DNA of 64,000 bases from Neptunitalea chrysea (lineage in GTDB: Bacteria > Bacteroidota > Bacteroidia > Flavobacteriales > Flavobacteriaceae). Each line of letters begins with the position of its first letter. The first letter of the stretch is position 1. Both the position numbers and the translations under genes were made by a program. This document shows positions 44,438 to 53,733 of this stretch, piece by piece. Location of the stretch: positions 1 through 64,000 of the forward strand of contig NZ_BRVP01000004.1 of assembly GCF_027924145.1 (NCBI RefSeq). Direction: 5' to 3'. The notes beneath the pieces were generated by a model. The model saw nothing but the letters and a program-made list of their open reading frames with translations, searched no databases and was not told the DNA's origin.

Positions 44438-46840
44438 ATGATTACAAATACTCAGTTAGAATATAGAGGGAATCAATTTCCTTCCGCTATAAAGTCTTTT
44501 GAGCAAACTATCAACAATCTTTTCTTTACAACTGAAAATAATGTTGTGTTGTGTGTTACTGTATTGAGAGATAGTTTGTTACGTTTTAGATTTAACACCG
44601 AAGGTGTATTTGGAAATGATTTTTCGTATGCCATCGATGAGGAATGTGTACATGGGTATAATAAACTTGAGGTAGAAGAAGATAACTACAAATACATTAT
44701 AACTACAAATAAAGTTCAGTGTATCTTAAATAAGGCAGATCTTAGAGTAGGTATTTACGATTTAGACGGGAATCCTATTTTAGAAGATGAGTTAGGTTTT
44801 CATTGGGAAGAAAATTATGAATACGGAGGTAACATTGTTAAAATGAGTAAGGTTACCGTTGATGGAGAAAGTTTTTTTGGCCTTGGTGATAAAGCTACTC
44901 ACTTTAATTTAAAAGGAAAGCGTGTTTCTAATTGGAATACAGATGAGTATGCTTATGGGGTAGATAGAGATCCGCTTTATAAAACGGTTCCTTTTTATGT
45001 AGGTTTAAGAAGAGGTGTTTCATATGGTATTTTCTTTGATAATACATTTAGAACCTATTTTGATTTTTGTCAGGAACGTAGAAATGTGTCTAGTTTTTGG
45101 GCTGACGGTGGAGAAATGAATTATTATTTCCTTTATGGACCGGCCATGGATAGCGTTGTTTCTGTGTATACAGAATTAACCGGGAAACCAGAGCTTCCGC
45201 CGTTATGGGCGCTAGGATACCACCAATGTAAATGGAGTTATTATCCTGAAGCTAAAGTAAGAGATGTAACTAGCAAGTTTAGAGAATTACAAATTCCTTG
45301 TGATGCCATTTATCTAGATATTGATTATATGGATGGATTTAGATGTTTTACTTGGAATAAAACCTATTTCCCTGATCCTAAAAAAATGGTATCCGATTTA
45401 AATGAGGAAGGTTTTAAGACAGTGGTTATTATAGATCCCGGAATTAAAGTAGATCCGGAATACGATGTGTATCAACAAGCTTTAGAAAATGATTATTTCT
45501 GTCATAGAGCTGATGGTCCTTATATGCGAGGTAAAGTTTGGCCGGGAAGATGTTATTTCCCTGATTTTACGAATCCTCAAGTACGTGATTGGTGGGTAGA
45601 TTTATATAAAGAGTTAATAGAGGATATAGGAGTTAAAGGGGTTTGGAATGATATGAATGAGCCTGCAGTAATGGAAGTACCAACAAAAACATTTCCGTTA
45701 GATGTACGTCATGATTATGATGGTAACCCTTGTAGCCATAGAAAGGCGCATAATATCTATGGAATGCAAATGGCTAGAGCTACTTATGAAGGGGTAAAGA
45801 AATTTGCGTACCCTAAGCGTCCGTTTATTATAACAAGGGCAGCGTATTCGGGAGCACAGCGTTTTACATCGTTTTGGACAGGTGATAATGTAGCAAGTTG
45901 GGAACATTTATGGTTGGCTACTGTGCAGGTACAGCGTATGTGTATAAGTGGAATGAGTTTTGCCGGAACTGATATTGGAGGGTTTGCAGAGCAGCCAACG
46001 GGAGAATTATATGCACGTTGGATACAGTTAGGAGTGTTTCATCCGTTCTGTAGAACGCATTCTTCTGGAGATCATGGAGAGCAAGAGCCTTGGTCATTTG
46101 ATGAAGATGTACTGAATATTACGCGTAAGTATATTGAACTACGCTATACATTATTACCTTACTTATATACAGCTTTCTGGAAGTATAGTGATAAAGGAGA
46201 GCCTATATTAAAGCCATTAGTGTATTTTGATCAGGAAGATACACAAACACACTACCGTACAGATGAATTTGTATTTGGTCGTCAGATTTTAGTATGTCCA
46301 ATATTAGAATTTAATGTGCAAGGTAGAAGAATGTATATGCCAAGAGGTAAATGGTACAATTTCTGGACAGATGAGGTGGTTACAGGAGGTAGAGAATTAT
46401 GGGTAGAAGCCCCATTACATATTATTCCTATTTTTATTAAAGAAGGAGCCATGATACCAAGATACCCTGTTCAGCAATATGTAGGGGAGAAGAAGATTGA
46501 AGAATTAGTAATGGATGTATATTATAAACTTGGAGAAGAAAAGAGTGTAGTATATGAAGATGGGCAAGATGGATATGATTATACAAAAGGAAGATATAGT
46601 TTAATGAATTTTAAACTTATAGGGAAGAAAGACGAGTTGTTGTTAAAACAGCATTATGAGGGGATGTTTGAAACTTCATATGATGATATTGTGTTTAGAT
46701 TGCATGGGCTTCCTTTTGAAATAGAGAAGGTGTTTATCAATAATGAAGAGATAAGCTTAGAAAGTTTAATAGTTGAGTCTGGGAATGCTCTAAAGGTTAA
46801 TAAGATTTTTACTGACTTACGTATTATAGGTAAAAAATAG
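44438..46840 (+). CDS. GH31 alpha-glucosidase-type enzyme
   Basis: An 800-residue glycoside hydrolase family 31 protein. The nucleophile is Asp405 in VWNDMNEPAV and the likely acid/base is Asp483 in FWTGDNVASWEHL; RWIQLGVFHPFCRTHS follows as expected. N-terminal galactose-mutarotase-like and C-terminal beta domains complete the fold. There is no signal peptide, so it acts on cytoplasmic maltodextrin or similar. It is 87 bases downstream of glgB. Confidence 0.95.
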   Translation: MITNTQLEYRGNQFPSAIKSFEQTINNLFFTTENNVVLCVTVLRDSLLRFRFNTEGVFGNDFSYAIDEECVHGYNKLEVEEDNYKYIITTNKVQCILNKADLRVGIYDLDGNPILEDELGFHWEENYEYGGNIVKMSKVTVDGESFFGLGDKATHFNLKGKRVSNWNTDEYAYGVDRDPLYKTVPFYVGLRRGVSYGIFFDNTFRTYFDFCQERRNVSSFWADGGEMNYYFLYGPAMDSVVSVYTELTGKPELPPLWALGYHQCKWSYYPEAKVRDVTSKFRELQIPCDAIYLDIDYMDGFRCFTWNKTYFPDPKKMVSDLNEEGFKTVVIIDPGIKVDPEYDVYQQALENDYFCHRADGPYMRGKVWPGRCYFPDFTNPQVRDWWVDLYKELIEDIGVKGVWNDMNEPAVMEVPTKTFPLDVRHDYDGNPCSHRKAHNIYGMQMARATYEGVKKFAYPKRPFIITRAAYSGAQRFTSFWTGDNVASWEHLWLATVQVQRMCISGMSFAGTDIGGFAEQPTGELYARWIQLGVFHPFCRTHSSGDHGEQEPWSFDEDVLNITRKYIELRYTLLPYLYTAFWKYSDKGEPILKPLVYFDQEDTQTHYRTDEFVFGRQILVCPILEFNVQGRRMYMPRGKWYNFWTDEVVTGGRELWVEAPLHIIPIFIKEGAMIPRYPVQQYVGEKKIEELVMDVYYKLGEEKSVVYEDGQDGYDYTKGRYSLMNFKLIGKKDELLLKQHYEGMFETSYDDIVFRLHGLPFEIEKVFINNEEISLESLIVESGNALKVNKIFTDLRIIGKK

Positions 46841-46868
46841 TGTCGTATTTTTGTAAAAACTCTAATTT

Positions 46869-47675
46869 ATGAAAAGAATAGCTATAATAGCTACATGTTT
46901 GTATGTAGTATTGTCGTGTAAAACGAATCCGTTTACAGGGTCGAGTACATTGAATTTTTATCCGAATAGTAAAATTTTCCCAACATCTTTTGATCAGTAC
47001 AATACTTTTTTGTCTGATAACAAAGTGGAGAAGGGAACCTCTGATGCCCAAATGATAACCAATGTAGGCAAAAAGATAGCAGCGGCTGCTGAGAAATGGT
47101 TAACTGCCAATGGGCATGCCGATTATTTAGATGATTACGAATGGGAGTATAATTTAGTACAAGACGAAACGGTGAATGCCTGGTGTATGCCGGGAGGTAA
47201 AATAGTTTTTTATACGGGTATTTTGCCCATAGCGCAAGATGAAACAGGGGTTGCGGTGGTAATGGGGCATGAAGTAGCCCACGCCTTAGCCGATCATGGT
47301 GCGCAACGTATGAGTGCTTCTACGTTACAACAATTGGGAGGAGTTGCTGGAAACGTAGTTATTAAAGACGAACAAACACTAAGCTTGTTTAATACTGCTT
47401 ATGCAACAGGTACACAGGTAGGTGTTATGTTGCCTTTTAGCAGAAAGCACGAGATAGAGGCAGATAAAATAGGTCTTACTTTAATGGCAATTGCAGGATA
47501 TAATCCTGAGGAAGCTGCTGAATTGTGGAAGCGTATGAAAGCAATGGGCTCAAGCTCTACTCCTGAATTTTTAAGTACACACCCGTCTCATGATACCCGA
47601 ATAGGAAATTTAACCGCTTGGGCTCCTGAAGCTAAAGCTGAAGCCAAGAAATTTGGGGTAACATCTTTTAAATAG
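46869..47675 (+). CDS. M48-family metallopeptidase lipoprotein
   Basis: A 268-residue zinc peptidase with an N-terminal signal and a lipid-type cysteine near 17 (VVLSCK). The zinc motif HEVAH (His134, Glu135, His138) is intact, and the third ligand is in KHEIEADKIGL. It resembles periplasmic BepA/LoiP-type M48 proteases used for outer-membrane protein quality control; that role is an inference. A terminator follows. Confidence 0.9.
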   Translation: MKRIAIIATCLYVVLSCKTNPFTGSSTLNFYPNSKIFPTSFDQYNTFLSDNKVEKGTSDAQMITNVGKKIAAAAEKWLTANGHADYLDDYEWEYNLVQDETVNAWCMPGGKIVFYTGILPIAQDETGVAVVMGHEVAHALADHGAQRMSASTLQQLGGVAGNVVIKDEQTLSLFNTAYATGTQVGVMLPFSRKHEIEADKIGLTLMAIAGYNPEEAAELWKRMKAMGSSSTPEFLSTHPSHDTRIGNLTAWAPEAKAEAKKFGVTSFK

Positions 47676-47698
47676 ATAGAAAAGTTAAGAAATATATA

Positions 47699-47728
47699 AA
47701 AGTACTCTTGTTAAAGGGTGCTTTTTTT
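47699..47728 (+). terminator. Terminator after the M48 protease
   Basis: AAAGTACTCTT pairs (with two G-U pairs) with AAGGGTGCTTT, followed by T. It overlaps the earliest possible start of the next frame, which argues for a later start there. Confidence 0.65.
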
Positions 47729-47789
47729 ATGGCGTAAAATGTTGTTTTGTGATACATTTATAGTCTTAATGATTAAATTTTTTTCCACT

Positions 47790-48653
47790 ATGGAAGTAAA
47801 AAGCATATTGTATAAAACCGTGTACTTTCCTTTAATTAAAATTATTATAGGTGCTGTTGTGTGTATTGCATCTTATGTATTAGTAGAAAACCTTTTTATT
47901 TATTTATTGGAATTGGTTGGTATACAGGGCGAGTTAAAATTTCTTATTTCAGGAGTTGCTACTGCCATAGGTGTAATTGTAGTATATAAATATTTGTTTC
48001 AATTTTATGAAAATCGAAAGGTTACTGAAATCTCTGGAGATAGATTTTTTAAGAATATAGGGTTAGGTGTTTTTGTTGGGGTATTAATGATGTCTCTTAC
48101 CATAGGGGTTATTTATGTTGCAGGTGGTTATAAAGTAGAATCGGTAAACCCAATATGGTATGTGGTACCAGCCTTAACCATGGCAATAACATCAGCAATT
48201 TTTGAGGAAATATTATTTAGAGGTGTTTTGTTTCGGGTGGTAGAAGAAAAGTTAGGTAGTTACATTGCGCTAGTAATATCGGCATTTGTATTTGGGTTAT
48301 TGCATATGATGAACCCTAACAGTTCTTTAAACGCAGGGATTAGTATTGCCATAGAAGCAGGTTTTTTATTGGGTGTAGCGTATATGTATACTAGAAACTT
48401 ATGGTTTCCTATAGCAATTCATTTTGCATGGAATTTTACACAATCTACTATTTTTGGTGCGAATGTTTCGGGTACTCAAGTATCTAAAACATTTATTACA
48501 GCAAGCATTGAAGGTCCGGAGTGGTTAACTGGAGGAGCTTTTGGTCCGGAGGCATCTATACAGGCACCTATCTTTGGAGTCATTTTATCGGTAGTTTTAT
48601 TGTTTCTTTGCTATAAGCAAGGACATATTATAAAGCCATTTTGGAAGAAATAA
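47790..48653 (+). CDS. CPBP-family intramembrane metalloprotease
   Basis: About 287 residues from ATG 47790; ATG 47769 is possible, and a frame reaching 47718 is rejected because it starts inside the upstream terminator. Seven or eight membrane helices are predicted. The three CPBP motifs are intact: EEILFRG, FGLLHMMNP and HFAWNFTQ. The related Rce1 fold cleaves prenylated proteins in eukaryotes; bacterial substrates include bacteriocin-related and regulatory peptides, and none is evident here. Confidence 0.88.
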   Translation: MEVKSILYKTVYFPLIKIIIGAVVCIASYVLVENLFIYLLELVGIQGELKFLISGVATAIGVIVVYKYLFQFYENRKVTEISGDRFFKNIGLGVFVGVLMMSLTIGVIYVAGGYKVESVNPIWYVVPALTMAITSAIFEEILFRGVLFRVVEEKLGSYIALVISAFVFGLLHMMNPNSSLNAGISIAIEAGFLLGVAYMYTRNLWFPIAIHFAWNFTQSTIFGANVSGTQVSKTFITASIEGPEWLTGGAFGPEASIQAPIFGVILSVVLLFLCYKQGHIIKPFWKK

Positions 48654-48753
48654 AATAATGCGATTGGGTAATGAACTTTTTAAAATCATTTATCTAATAT
48701 TGTTAGAGATATTTTTGATTTTTAAGTAAATTGTAAAATAATTCTCAATGTAA

Positions 48754-48785
48754 TTGGTTATTGTCTGTAAATAATTTTATTTTTG
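48754..48785 (+). promoter_or_regulatory. Promoter of the lipoprotein gene at 48809
   Basis: TTG (48754-48756), 21 bases, TATTTTTG (48778-48785); the start codon follows 24 bases later. Confidence 0.5.
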
Positions 48786-48808
48786 GGCTGAACCAACTAT
48801 AATTATCC

Positions 48809-49519
48809 ATGAAAAAATTAAACTTATTTACAGTTATTCTACTGTGTTTGGTAGTAAACGTTACTACTATATCTTGTTCTAATGATGATGATACAACAGC
48901 TGAAGATCCGCAAGTAGAAGACCCTACGAGTAATTATTTTCCTTTAGCTTTAAACAATACTTGGAACTATGATTTTACAGGAGGGGATGATTTAGTTATT
49001 GATTTGTATTCTACCTTAACCCATAACGGGAATACCTTTTATATTACAGATTTTATAAACCCTGTGGATGGTGGTGATATGATACAAGGATACCGAGTGG
49101 ATGGCAGTACGTATTACGGGTATAATGGAGAAACTACTATTGATTATGATTATTCTGGTTTTTCGACTACCGCAACAATTGATCCTGCAGAATTTGTATT
49201 TTTTAATGATACAATGGAAGTAAATGAAAGTATAACAACTACTGTAGCGGCTCCAACCGAAATATCTGCTTTAGGAATTTCTGTAGATACTACAACTAAT
49301 TTTGAGTTTATTGCCACGGTTGTTGGTAAGGATTTAGAAATGACTGTAAACGGAGAAATGTATACGGATGTTATTAAGGTGTATTTAGTAGTGAATGCAG
49401 ATATTTCAGGCTCTATAGTAACTGAAGAATTGTATTATTATTTTGCTAATAATGTTGGGCCTATTCAGTTAGAAAGCTCTTTAGGAGATTATACACTGTT
49501 AACATATACATTAAATTAG
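48809..49519 (+). CDS. Lipoprotein of unknown function
   Basis: A 236-residue protein with a lipobox (TTISC, Cys near 23) followed by SNDDDTTAEDP, typical of flavobacterial surface lipoproteins. The body is Tyr/Asp/Thr-rich beta structure starting with YFPLALNNTWNYDF, a phrase found in several secreted protein families. No domain is recognised with confidence. It has its own promoter and terminator. Confidence 0.75.
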   Translation: MKKLNLFTVILLCLVVNVTTISCSNDDDTTAEDPQVEDPTSNYFPLALNNTWNYDFTGGDDLVIDLYSTLTHNGNTFYITDFINPVDGGDMIQGYRVDGSTYYGYNGETTIDYDYSGFSTTATIDPAEFVFFNDTMEVNESITTTVAAPTEISALGISVDTTTNFEFIATVVGKDLEMTVNGEMYTDVIKVYLVVNADISGSIVTEELYYYFANNVGPIQLESSLGDYTLLTYTLN

Positions 49520-49576
49520 TAACTTTTCAGTATTAATCATTTGGTTACTTTTTAAATAAAATTTAATACTATATTT

Positions 49577-49607
49577 AGCTGTCTTTATTAAGGCAGCTTT
49601 TTTTTTA
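49577..49607 (+). terminator. Terminator after the 48809 lipoprotein gene
   Basis: AGCTGTCTT (49577-49585) pairs with AAGGCAGCT (49590-49598), one G-U pair, followed by nine or more T. Confidence 0.85.
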
Positions 49608-49619
49608 AACTAACTTGTT

Positions 49620-50951
49620 ATGAGTCAAAAATTACAGAAGGGAGATAAGAAATTATTAAACGCTTGGGCTTTTTATGATTGGGCTAACTCGGTTTATAGC
49701 TTAGTAATAGCTTCGGCTGTATTTCCTATATTTTATGGAGCATTATTTTCTCAATTAGGAACAACTCATTTAGATTTTTTTGGATTTTCTTTCAAAAACT
49801 CGGCCTTAATTAGTTTTGTTACAGCTTTTGCTTTTTTAATAGTGGCTATTATATCACCGTTACTTTCAGGTATCGCCGATTACTTAGGGAATAAGAAGTT
49901 TTTTATGAAAGTATTCTGTTATATGGGGGCGCTTGCCTGTATAGGTTTGTATTGGTTTAGTTTAGAGAATATATATATAAGTGTTTTATTCTACTTTTTA
50001 GGGTTAGTTGGTTTTTGGGGAAGTTTAGTTTTTTATAATTCTTATTTGCCTGATATAGCATTCGCTGATCAACAAGATGGTATTAGTGCAAAAGGATATT
50101 CTTTAGGATATATAGGGAGTATATTTTTATTAATCTTTAATCTTGCTATGATAATGTTTCCTGATGCCTTTGGGATTACGGATGTACCAGGTGACTCTGC
50201 AGCCATTAAAGCGATGCGTTATTCATTTATTTCCGTAGGTATTTGGTGGATAGCTTTTAGTCAGTATACATACTATTACTTGCCAAAAGGAAATCATGAA
50301 AGACCTAAGGTAACCAAAGACGTTGTATTAAACGGATATAAGGAGTTGCGTAATGTATGGAAGAGTTTGTCTGAAAATAAACGTTTAAAATCTTATTTAG
50401 GAGGATTCTTTGTTTACAGTATGGCGGTACAAACAGTTATGTTAGTAGCTACCTATTTTGGTGAGCAGGAGATAGGCTGGGGTGGAGATAAAGAAAAACA
50501 AATGGGATTAATAGTAAGTATATTGCTAATTCAGATTATTGCAGTTTTAGGTGCTGTACTAACTTCAAGAGCTTCTAAGAAATTTGGTAATATCCCAACT
50601 TTAATAGTTATAAATGTTATTTGGGCAATTATATGTGTAGTGGCTTTTTTTGTTACAGATCCTATTCATTTTTATGTTACCGCTGCTTTTGTAGGATTGG
50701 TTATGGGAGGTGTTCAGTCCTTATCTAGATCTACTTACTCTAAGTTTTTACCAGAAACAAAAGACACAACCTCGTTCTTTAGTTTCTATGATGTAGCCGA
50801 AAAGATTGGGATTGTTATAGGAATGGCACTCTATGGAATTATAGATCAGATTACAGGCTCTATGAGAAATTCAGTGTTGTTTTTAGTGGTGTTTTTTGTG
50901 ATTGGAGTCATTTTGTTATTTAGGGTACCAAAAGAAACACAGGCAAGTTAA
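49620..50951 (+). CDS. Atg22/UMF1-family MFS transporter
   Basis: A 443-residue permease with about twelve helices. The opening LNAWAFYDWANSVYSLVIASAVFPIFYG and the later GGVQSLSRSTYSKFLPE are hallmarks of the UMF1 group that includes yeast Atg22. Yeast Atg22 exports amino acids from the vacuole; the bacterial substrate is unknown. Single gene. Confidence 0.92.
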   Translation: MSQKLQKGDKKLLNAWAFYDWANSVYSLVIASAVFPIFYGALFSQLGTTHLDFFGFSFKNSALISFVTAFAFLIVAIISPLLSGIADYLGNKKFFMKVFCYMGALACIGLYWFSLENIYISVLFYFLGLVGFWGSLVFYNSYLPDIAFADQQDGISAKGYSLGYIGSIFLLIFNLAMIMFPDAFGITDVPGDSAAIKAMRYSFISVGIWWIAFSQYTYYYLPKGNHERPKVTKDVVLNGYKELRNVWKSLSENKRLKSYLGGFFVYSMAVQTVMLVATYFGEQEIGWGGDKEKQMGLIVSILLIQIIAVLGAVLTSRASKKFGNIPTLIVINVIWAIICVVAFFVTDPIHFYVTAAFVGLVMGGVQSLSRSTYSKFLPETKDTTSFFSFYDVAEKIGIVIGMALYGIIDQITGSMRNSVLFLVVFFVIGVILLFRVPKETQAS

Positions 50952-51252
50952 AACAGCTATTTTTATGTTGACATACTAAAACCCCACTAATGTTCGTTAT
51001 AAAAAGGCGTATAACATAACGAGGGGAATGAGATTTGTTAAAATTAAAAAATGACATTTAGATGATTTTTGTTAAAGTTTTTATGAGGATTAGCAACTTG
51101 TAAACTTTACCAAAATATTAAGTGCAATTTTAAAAAAGCACTAAACAATTTTGTATGTTTTTCATTTTTTAATAAAAATTTAACTTAGCTTTAAAAATAC
51201 TTTCAAGTTTTAAATAATACGCTATATTTGTGTTTTCGCAAAACAAACCAAT
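50952..51252. other. Intergenic region upstream of two lipoprotein genes
   Basis: AT-rich, without an ORF of note. It ends with a promoter-like pair, TTTC (51201-51204), 18 bases, TATATTTG (51223-51230), placed 22 bases before the next start. Confidence 0.5.
51201..51230 (+). promoter_or_regulatory. Promoter of the lipoprotein pair at 51253-52895
   Basis: TTTC, 18 bases, TATATTTG; a near-consensus Bacteroidetes promoter. Confidence 0.5.
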
Positions 51253-51786
51253 ATGCATATAAAGAAAATTATTAAGGGTTCTATTGCTTTAGCTTTTACA
51301 ATTTCACTAGTTTCTTGTAGTGAAGATATTACATTAACTCCGCTTGCTGAAGACGTTCCTCCAACATTTGCAGCATCTGTAGATGGGTCATCTTTCGTAG
51401 ATACGTTAACAGTGGATGCATATACTACCGAGGTAGACTACGATTTTAATGATGAGGATAATACTATTATCGAACAAGGAACTTACGAGGCTGTTAGAAT
51501 TTTAGCATCAGATGAAGCTTCTGCTTCAAGTATGGCTATTGTTTTTCCAACCGATGCAGTTGAGGGTACATATGAATTTTCAGATACTCAAGGGTATTAT
51601 TTAGCTAACTATTTAGTTGCTGGTGCAGATGGTGTAACAGAAGCTAATAGAGCAACTACAGGTATGTTAACTTTAATATTACATAATCAGTCATCGCATT
51701 ATGTAGAAGGTTATTTTGCTTTTGAAACGCAAGAAAATACAATCACTGGTGGTGTGTTTAAAACCTTCTATACGGTAAATGATTAA
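51253..51786 (+). CDS. Lipoprotein, DUF6252-like
   Basis: A 177-residue protein with a lipobox (SLVSC, Cys near 22). The order TFAASVDGSSF ... TYEAVRILASDEASASSMAIVFP ... GTYEFSD ... GMLTLILHN ... VEGYFAFE fits DUF6252-type beta proteins. Function unknown. It precedes the thrombospondin-repeat lipoprotein by 20 bases; the two share a transcript. Confidence 0.72.
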   Translation: MHIKKIIKGSIALAFTISLVSCSEDITLTPLAEDVPPTFAASVDGSSFVDTLTVDAYTTEVDYDFNDEDNTIIEQGTYEAVRILASDEASASSMAIVFPTDAVEGTYEFSDTQGYYLANYLVAGADGVTEANRATTGMLTLILHNQSSHYVEGYFAFETQENTITGGVFKTFYTVND

Positions 51787-51806
51787 TCAATCCTAAACCA
51801 ATTTTA

Positions 51807-52895
51807 ATGAAAATTACTTACAAGTCTTTACTTTATATATCACTTGCAGCTACTACATTATTTTATTCTTGCGATAATGAAATAGTTGATTACGGACAAA
51901 CAATTGACGATGTTGAGACTGGGACAGCTGATTTAACAGATACAGATGGCGATGGTTTGTCTGATGTGGCTGAAAACATGCTGTTAGGTCAAGATACAGA
52001 TAGTGATAATATCCCTGATTATTTAGATGATGACGATGATAATGATGGTGTTTTAACAGTGGATGAAATGCCTGATGAAAATGGAAATGGAGTACCTGAT
52101 GACTCCTATGATTTAGACGGTGATGATATTCCTAACTATTTAGATACTGATGATGACGGTGATGGTGTGTTAACTGAAGATGAAGGTCCACTTGTTATTC
52201 AAGATACAGATGAAGATGGGGTTTTAGATTATTTAGATGATGATGATGATAATGACGGAGTGCCAACTTTAGTAGAAAATGGAGGTACGCTTCAAAATTC
52301 TGATAGTGATGGTACACCAGATTATTTAGATACTGATGATGATAATGACGGTATCCTTACTATGTATGAAGATTATGAAAATGGATTGGATAGTGATGGA
52401 GATGGTATATTAAATTACTTAGAAGAAGATGATGATGGTGATGGAAAATTATCTGACTTTGAAAATGCAGATCCTGACGGAGACGGTGATCCAGTAGATG
52501 CATACGATTCTGATGGTGATGGTACACCAGATTATTTAGATATTTACAATTATGATATGACTTCTTGCGATGGGAGTGATAGTGTTGTAGATAATTTTGC
52601 TTTATTTGATTTAGAGCTTTATGTATCGGATGTTATGGAGGCTAATTTACCTACAGGTGCATCGATTACAGTATCGTTCCATACAAGTGAGAATGGTGCG
52701 TATTATAATAATAATATGGTAAGTAGCACAACAGATTATGTAAATAGTTCACAATCTGAAGATATTGTGTACATGAGAATAATGGACAATATTACAAGTA
52801 CGTTTACAATTGAAGAATTGTATTTGTTTGTAATTGTTCCTGATACAGCTGGGGGTACAGCTGTGTATGACACATTTGGTAATGAGTGTCTATAA
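51807..52895 (+). CDS. Acidic lipoprotein with thrombospondin type 3-like repeats
   Basis: A 362-residue protein. A lipobox (LFYSC, Cys near 22) precedes about eight Asp-rich calcium-binding repeats of the DTDGDGLSD ... IPDYLDDDDDNDGV type, residues 45-245. A folded tail with two cysteines follows (TSCDGSD, ECL), residues about 250-362. Such rods depend on Ca2+, suiting a marine surface protein, and usually act as stalks or adhesins. There is no sorting domain, so it is lipid-anchored. Confidence 0.85.
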   Translation: MKITYKSLLYISLAATTLFYSCDNEIVDYGQTIDDVETGTADLTDTDGDGLSDVAENMLLGQDTDSDNIPDYLDDDDDNDGVLTVDEMPDENGNGVPDDSYDLDGDDIPNYLDTDDDGDGVLTEDEGPLVIQDTDEDGVLDYLDDDDDNDGVPTLVENGGTLQNSDSDGTPDYLDTDDDNDGILTMYEDYENGLDSDGDGILNYLEEDDDGDGKLSDFENADPDGDGDPVDAYDSDGDGTPDYLDIYNYDMTSCDGSDSVVDNFALFDLELYVSDVMEANLPTGASITVSFHTSENGAYYNNNMVSSTTDYVNSSQSEDIVYMRIMDNITSTFTIEELYLFVIVPDTAGGTAVYDTFGNECL

Positions 52896-52932
52896 AATTT
52901 GTTGCTAATTCAATTTTAAATAACTCACAAAA

Positions 52933-52966
52933 AAACACCCCTTAACGATATTGTTAAGGGGTGTTT
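52933..52966. terminator. Bidirectional terminator after the repeat lipoprotein
   Basis: A perfect 14-bp stem, AAACACCCCTTAAC (52933-52946) and GTTAAGGGGTGTTT (52953-52966), between convergent genes. Confidence 0.88.
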
Positions 52967-52993
52967 ACTATTATAAGGGTTTGTTTTAGGGAG

Positions 52994-53722
52994 TTAATTT
53001 ACCTTAGTAATATTACCAGAGCCTGCTGTGTTTAGCTCTCTTGTTACAGGATTTCCTTTGTAATTAATGTCACCAGAACCTGTTATATTTGCTTTTAACG
53101 ATTGTTTACAGTATAGTTCAACTCCGCCTGAACCAGAAATAGTAACTTTTGCATCGCTAGAAGTTAGTCTGTAGGCTTGAATATCTCCTGAGCCGGTTAT
53201 ATCTGCTCTAAATTCCTCAGTTGTTCCTTCTAATTCTAAGTCACCTGAACCGGTTACGGTAGCTTCTGTCTTTTTTGCATTTATCTTGAAATAAATATCA
53301 CCCGAACCTGTTACAGAAGTAGTAAACATATTTGTAGCGTAAGTTTCATTAGATGTAATCGATCCAGAACCAGCAAGGCGAGCACTGGCAATTGTGTTTA
53401 CATTAACTTTAATGTGAATCCCTTTACGAGAGTTGATGCTGTATCCGTCTTTGGTGTAAATGTGTAAAGTATTGTTCTCTACCTCGGTAATAATGTACTC
53501 AATAAGATTTTCTTCGGCATCTATGGTAATTTCACCTTCTTTACCTTTAACTAGTTGAACATCATATGATCCGGCCACTTCAATACCGTCAAAACTTGAT
53601 ACATTTCTGGTTTCTGTAGTTTTGTAACCGTTGCCTTTTACTCCATTCCACGAAGCATTACATGCTGTGAAAACTAATAGTGTTAGGATACCTACAATTG
53701 TTAGTTTAGTAATTTGTTTCAT
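52994..53722 (-). CDS. DUF2807 (head GIN domain) lipoprotein
   Basis: A 242-residue protein with a lipobox (LVFTAC, Cys near 20) and a beta-helical DUF2807 domain. The repeats are easy to see: AGSGSI, TGSGDI, TGSGDL, TGSGDI, SGSGGV, TGSGDI, AGSGNI at intervals of about 20 residues. Such proteins are envelope-exposed and of unknown role. It is last in the sigma factor operon, 11 bases after the related adhesin-like gene. Confidence 0.88.
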   Translation of the reverse strand: MKQITKLTIVGILTLLVFTACNASWNGVKGNGYKTTETRNVSSFDGIEVAGSYDVQLVKGKEGEITIDAEENLIEYIITEVENNTLHIYTKDGYSINSRKGIHIKVNVNTIASARLAGSGSITSNETYATNMFTTSVTGSGDIYFKINAKKTEATVTGSGDLELEGTTEEFRADITGSGDIQAYRLTSSDAKVTISGSGGVELYCKQSLKANITGSGDINYKGNPVTRELNTAGSGNITKVN

Positions 53723-53733
53723 AATTGATTATT

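Noticed and set aside
47718-47789. Longer N terminus for the CPBP protease
   Set aside because: It begins inside the upstream terminator and adds an unlikely Cys/Phe-rich leader.
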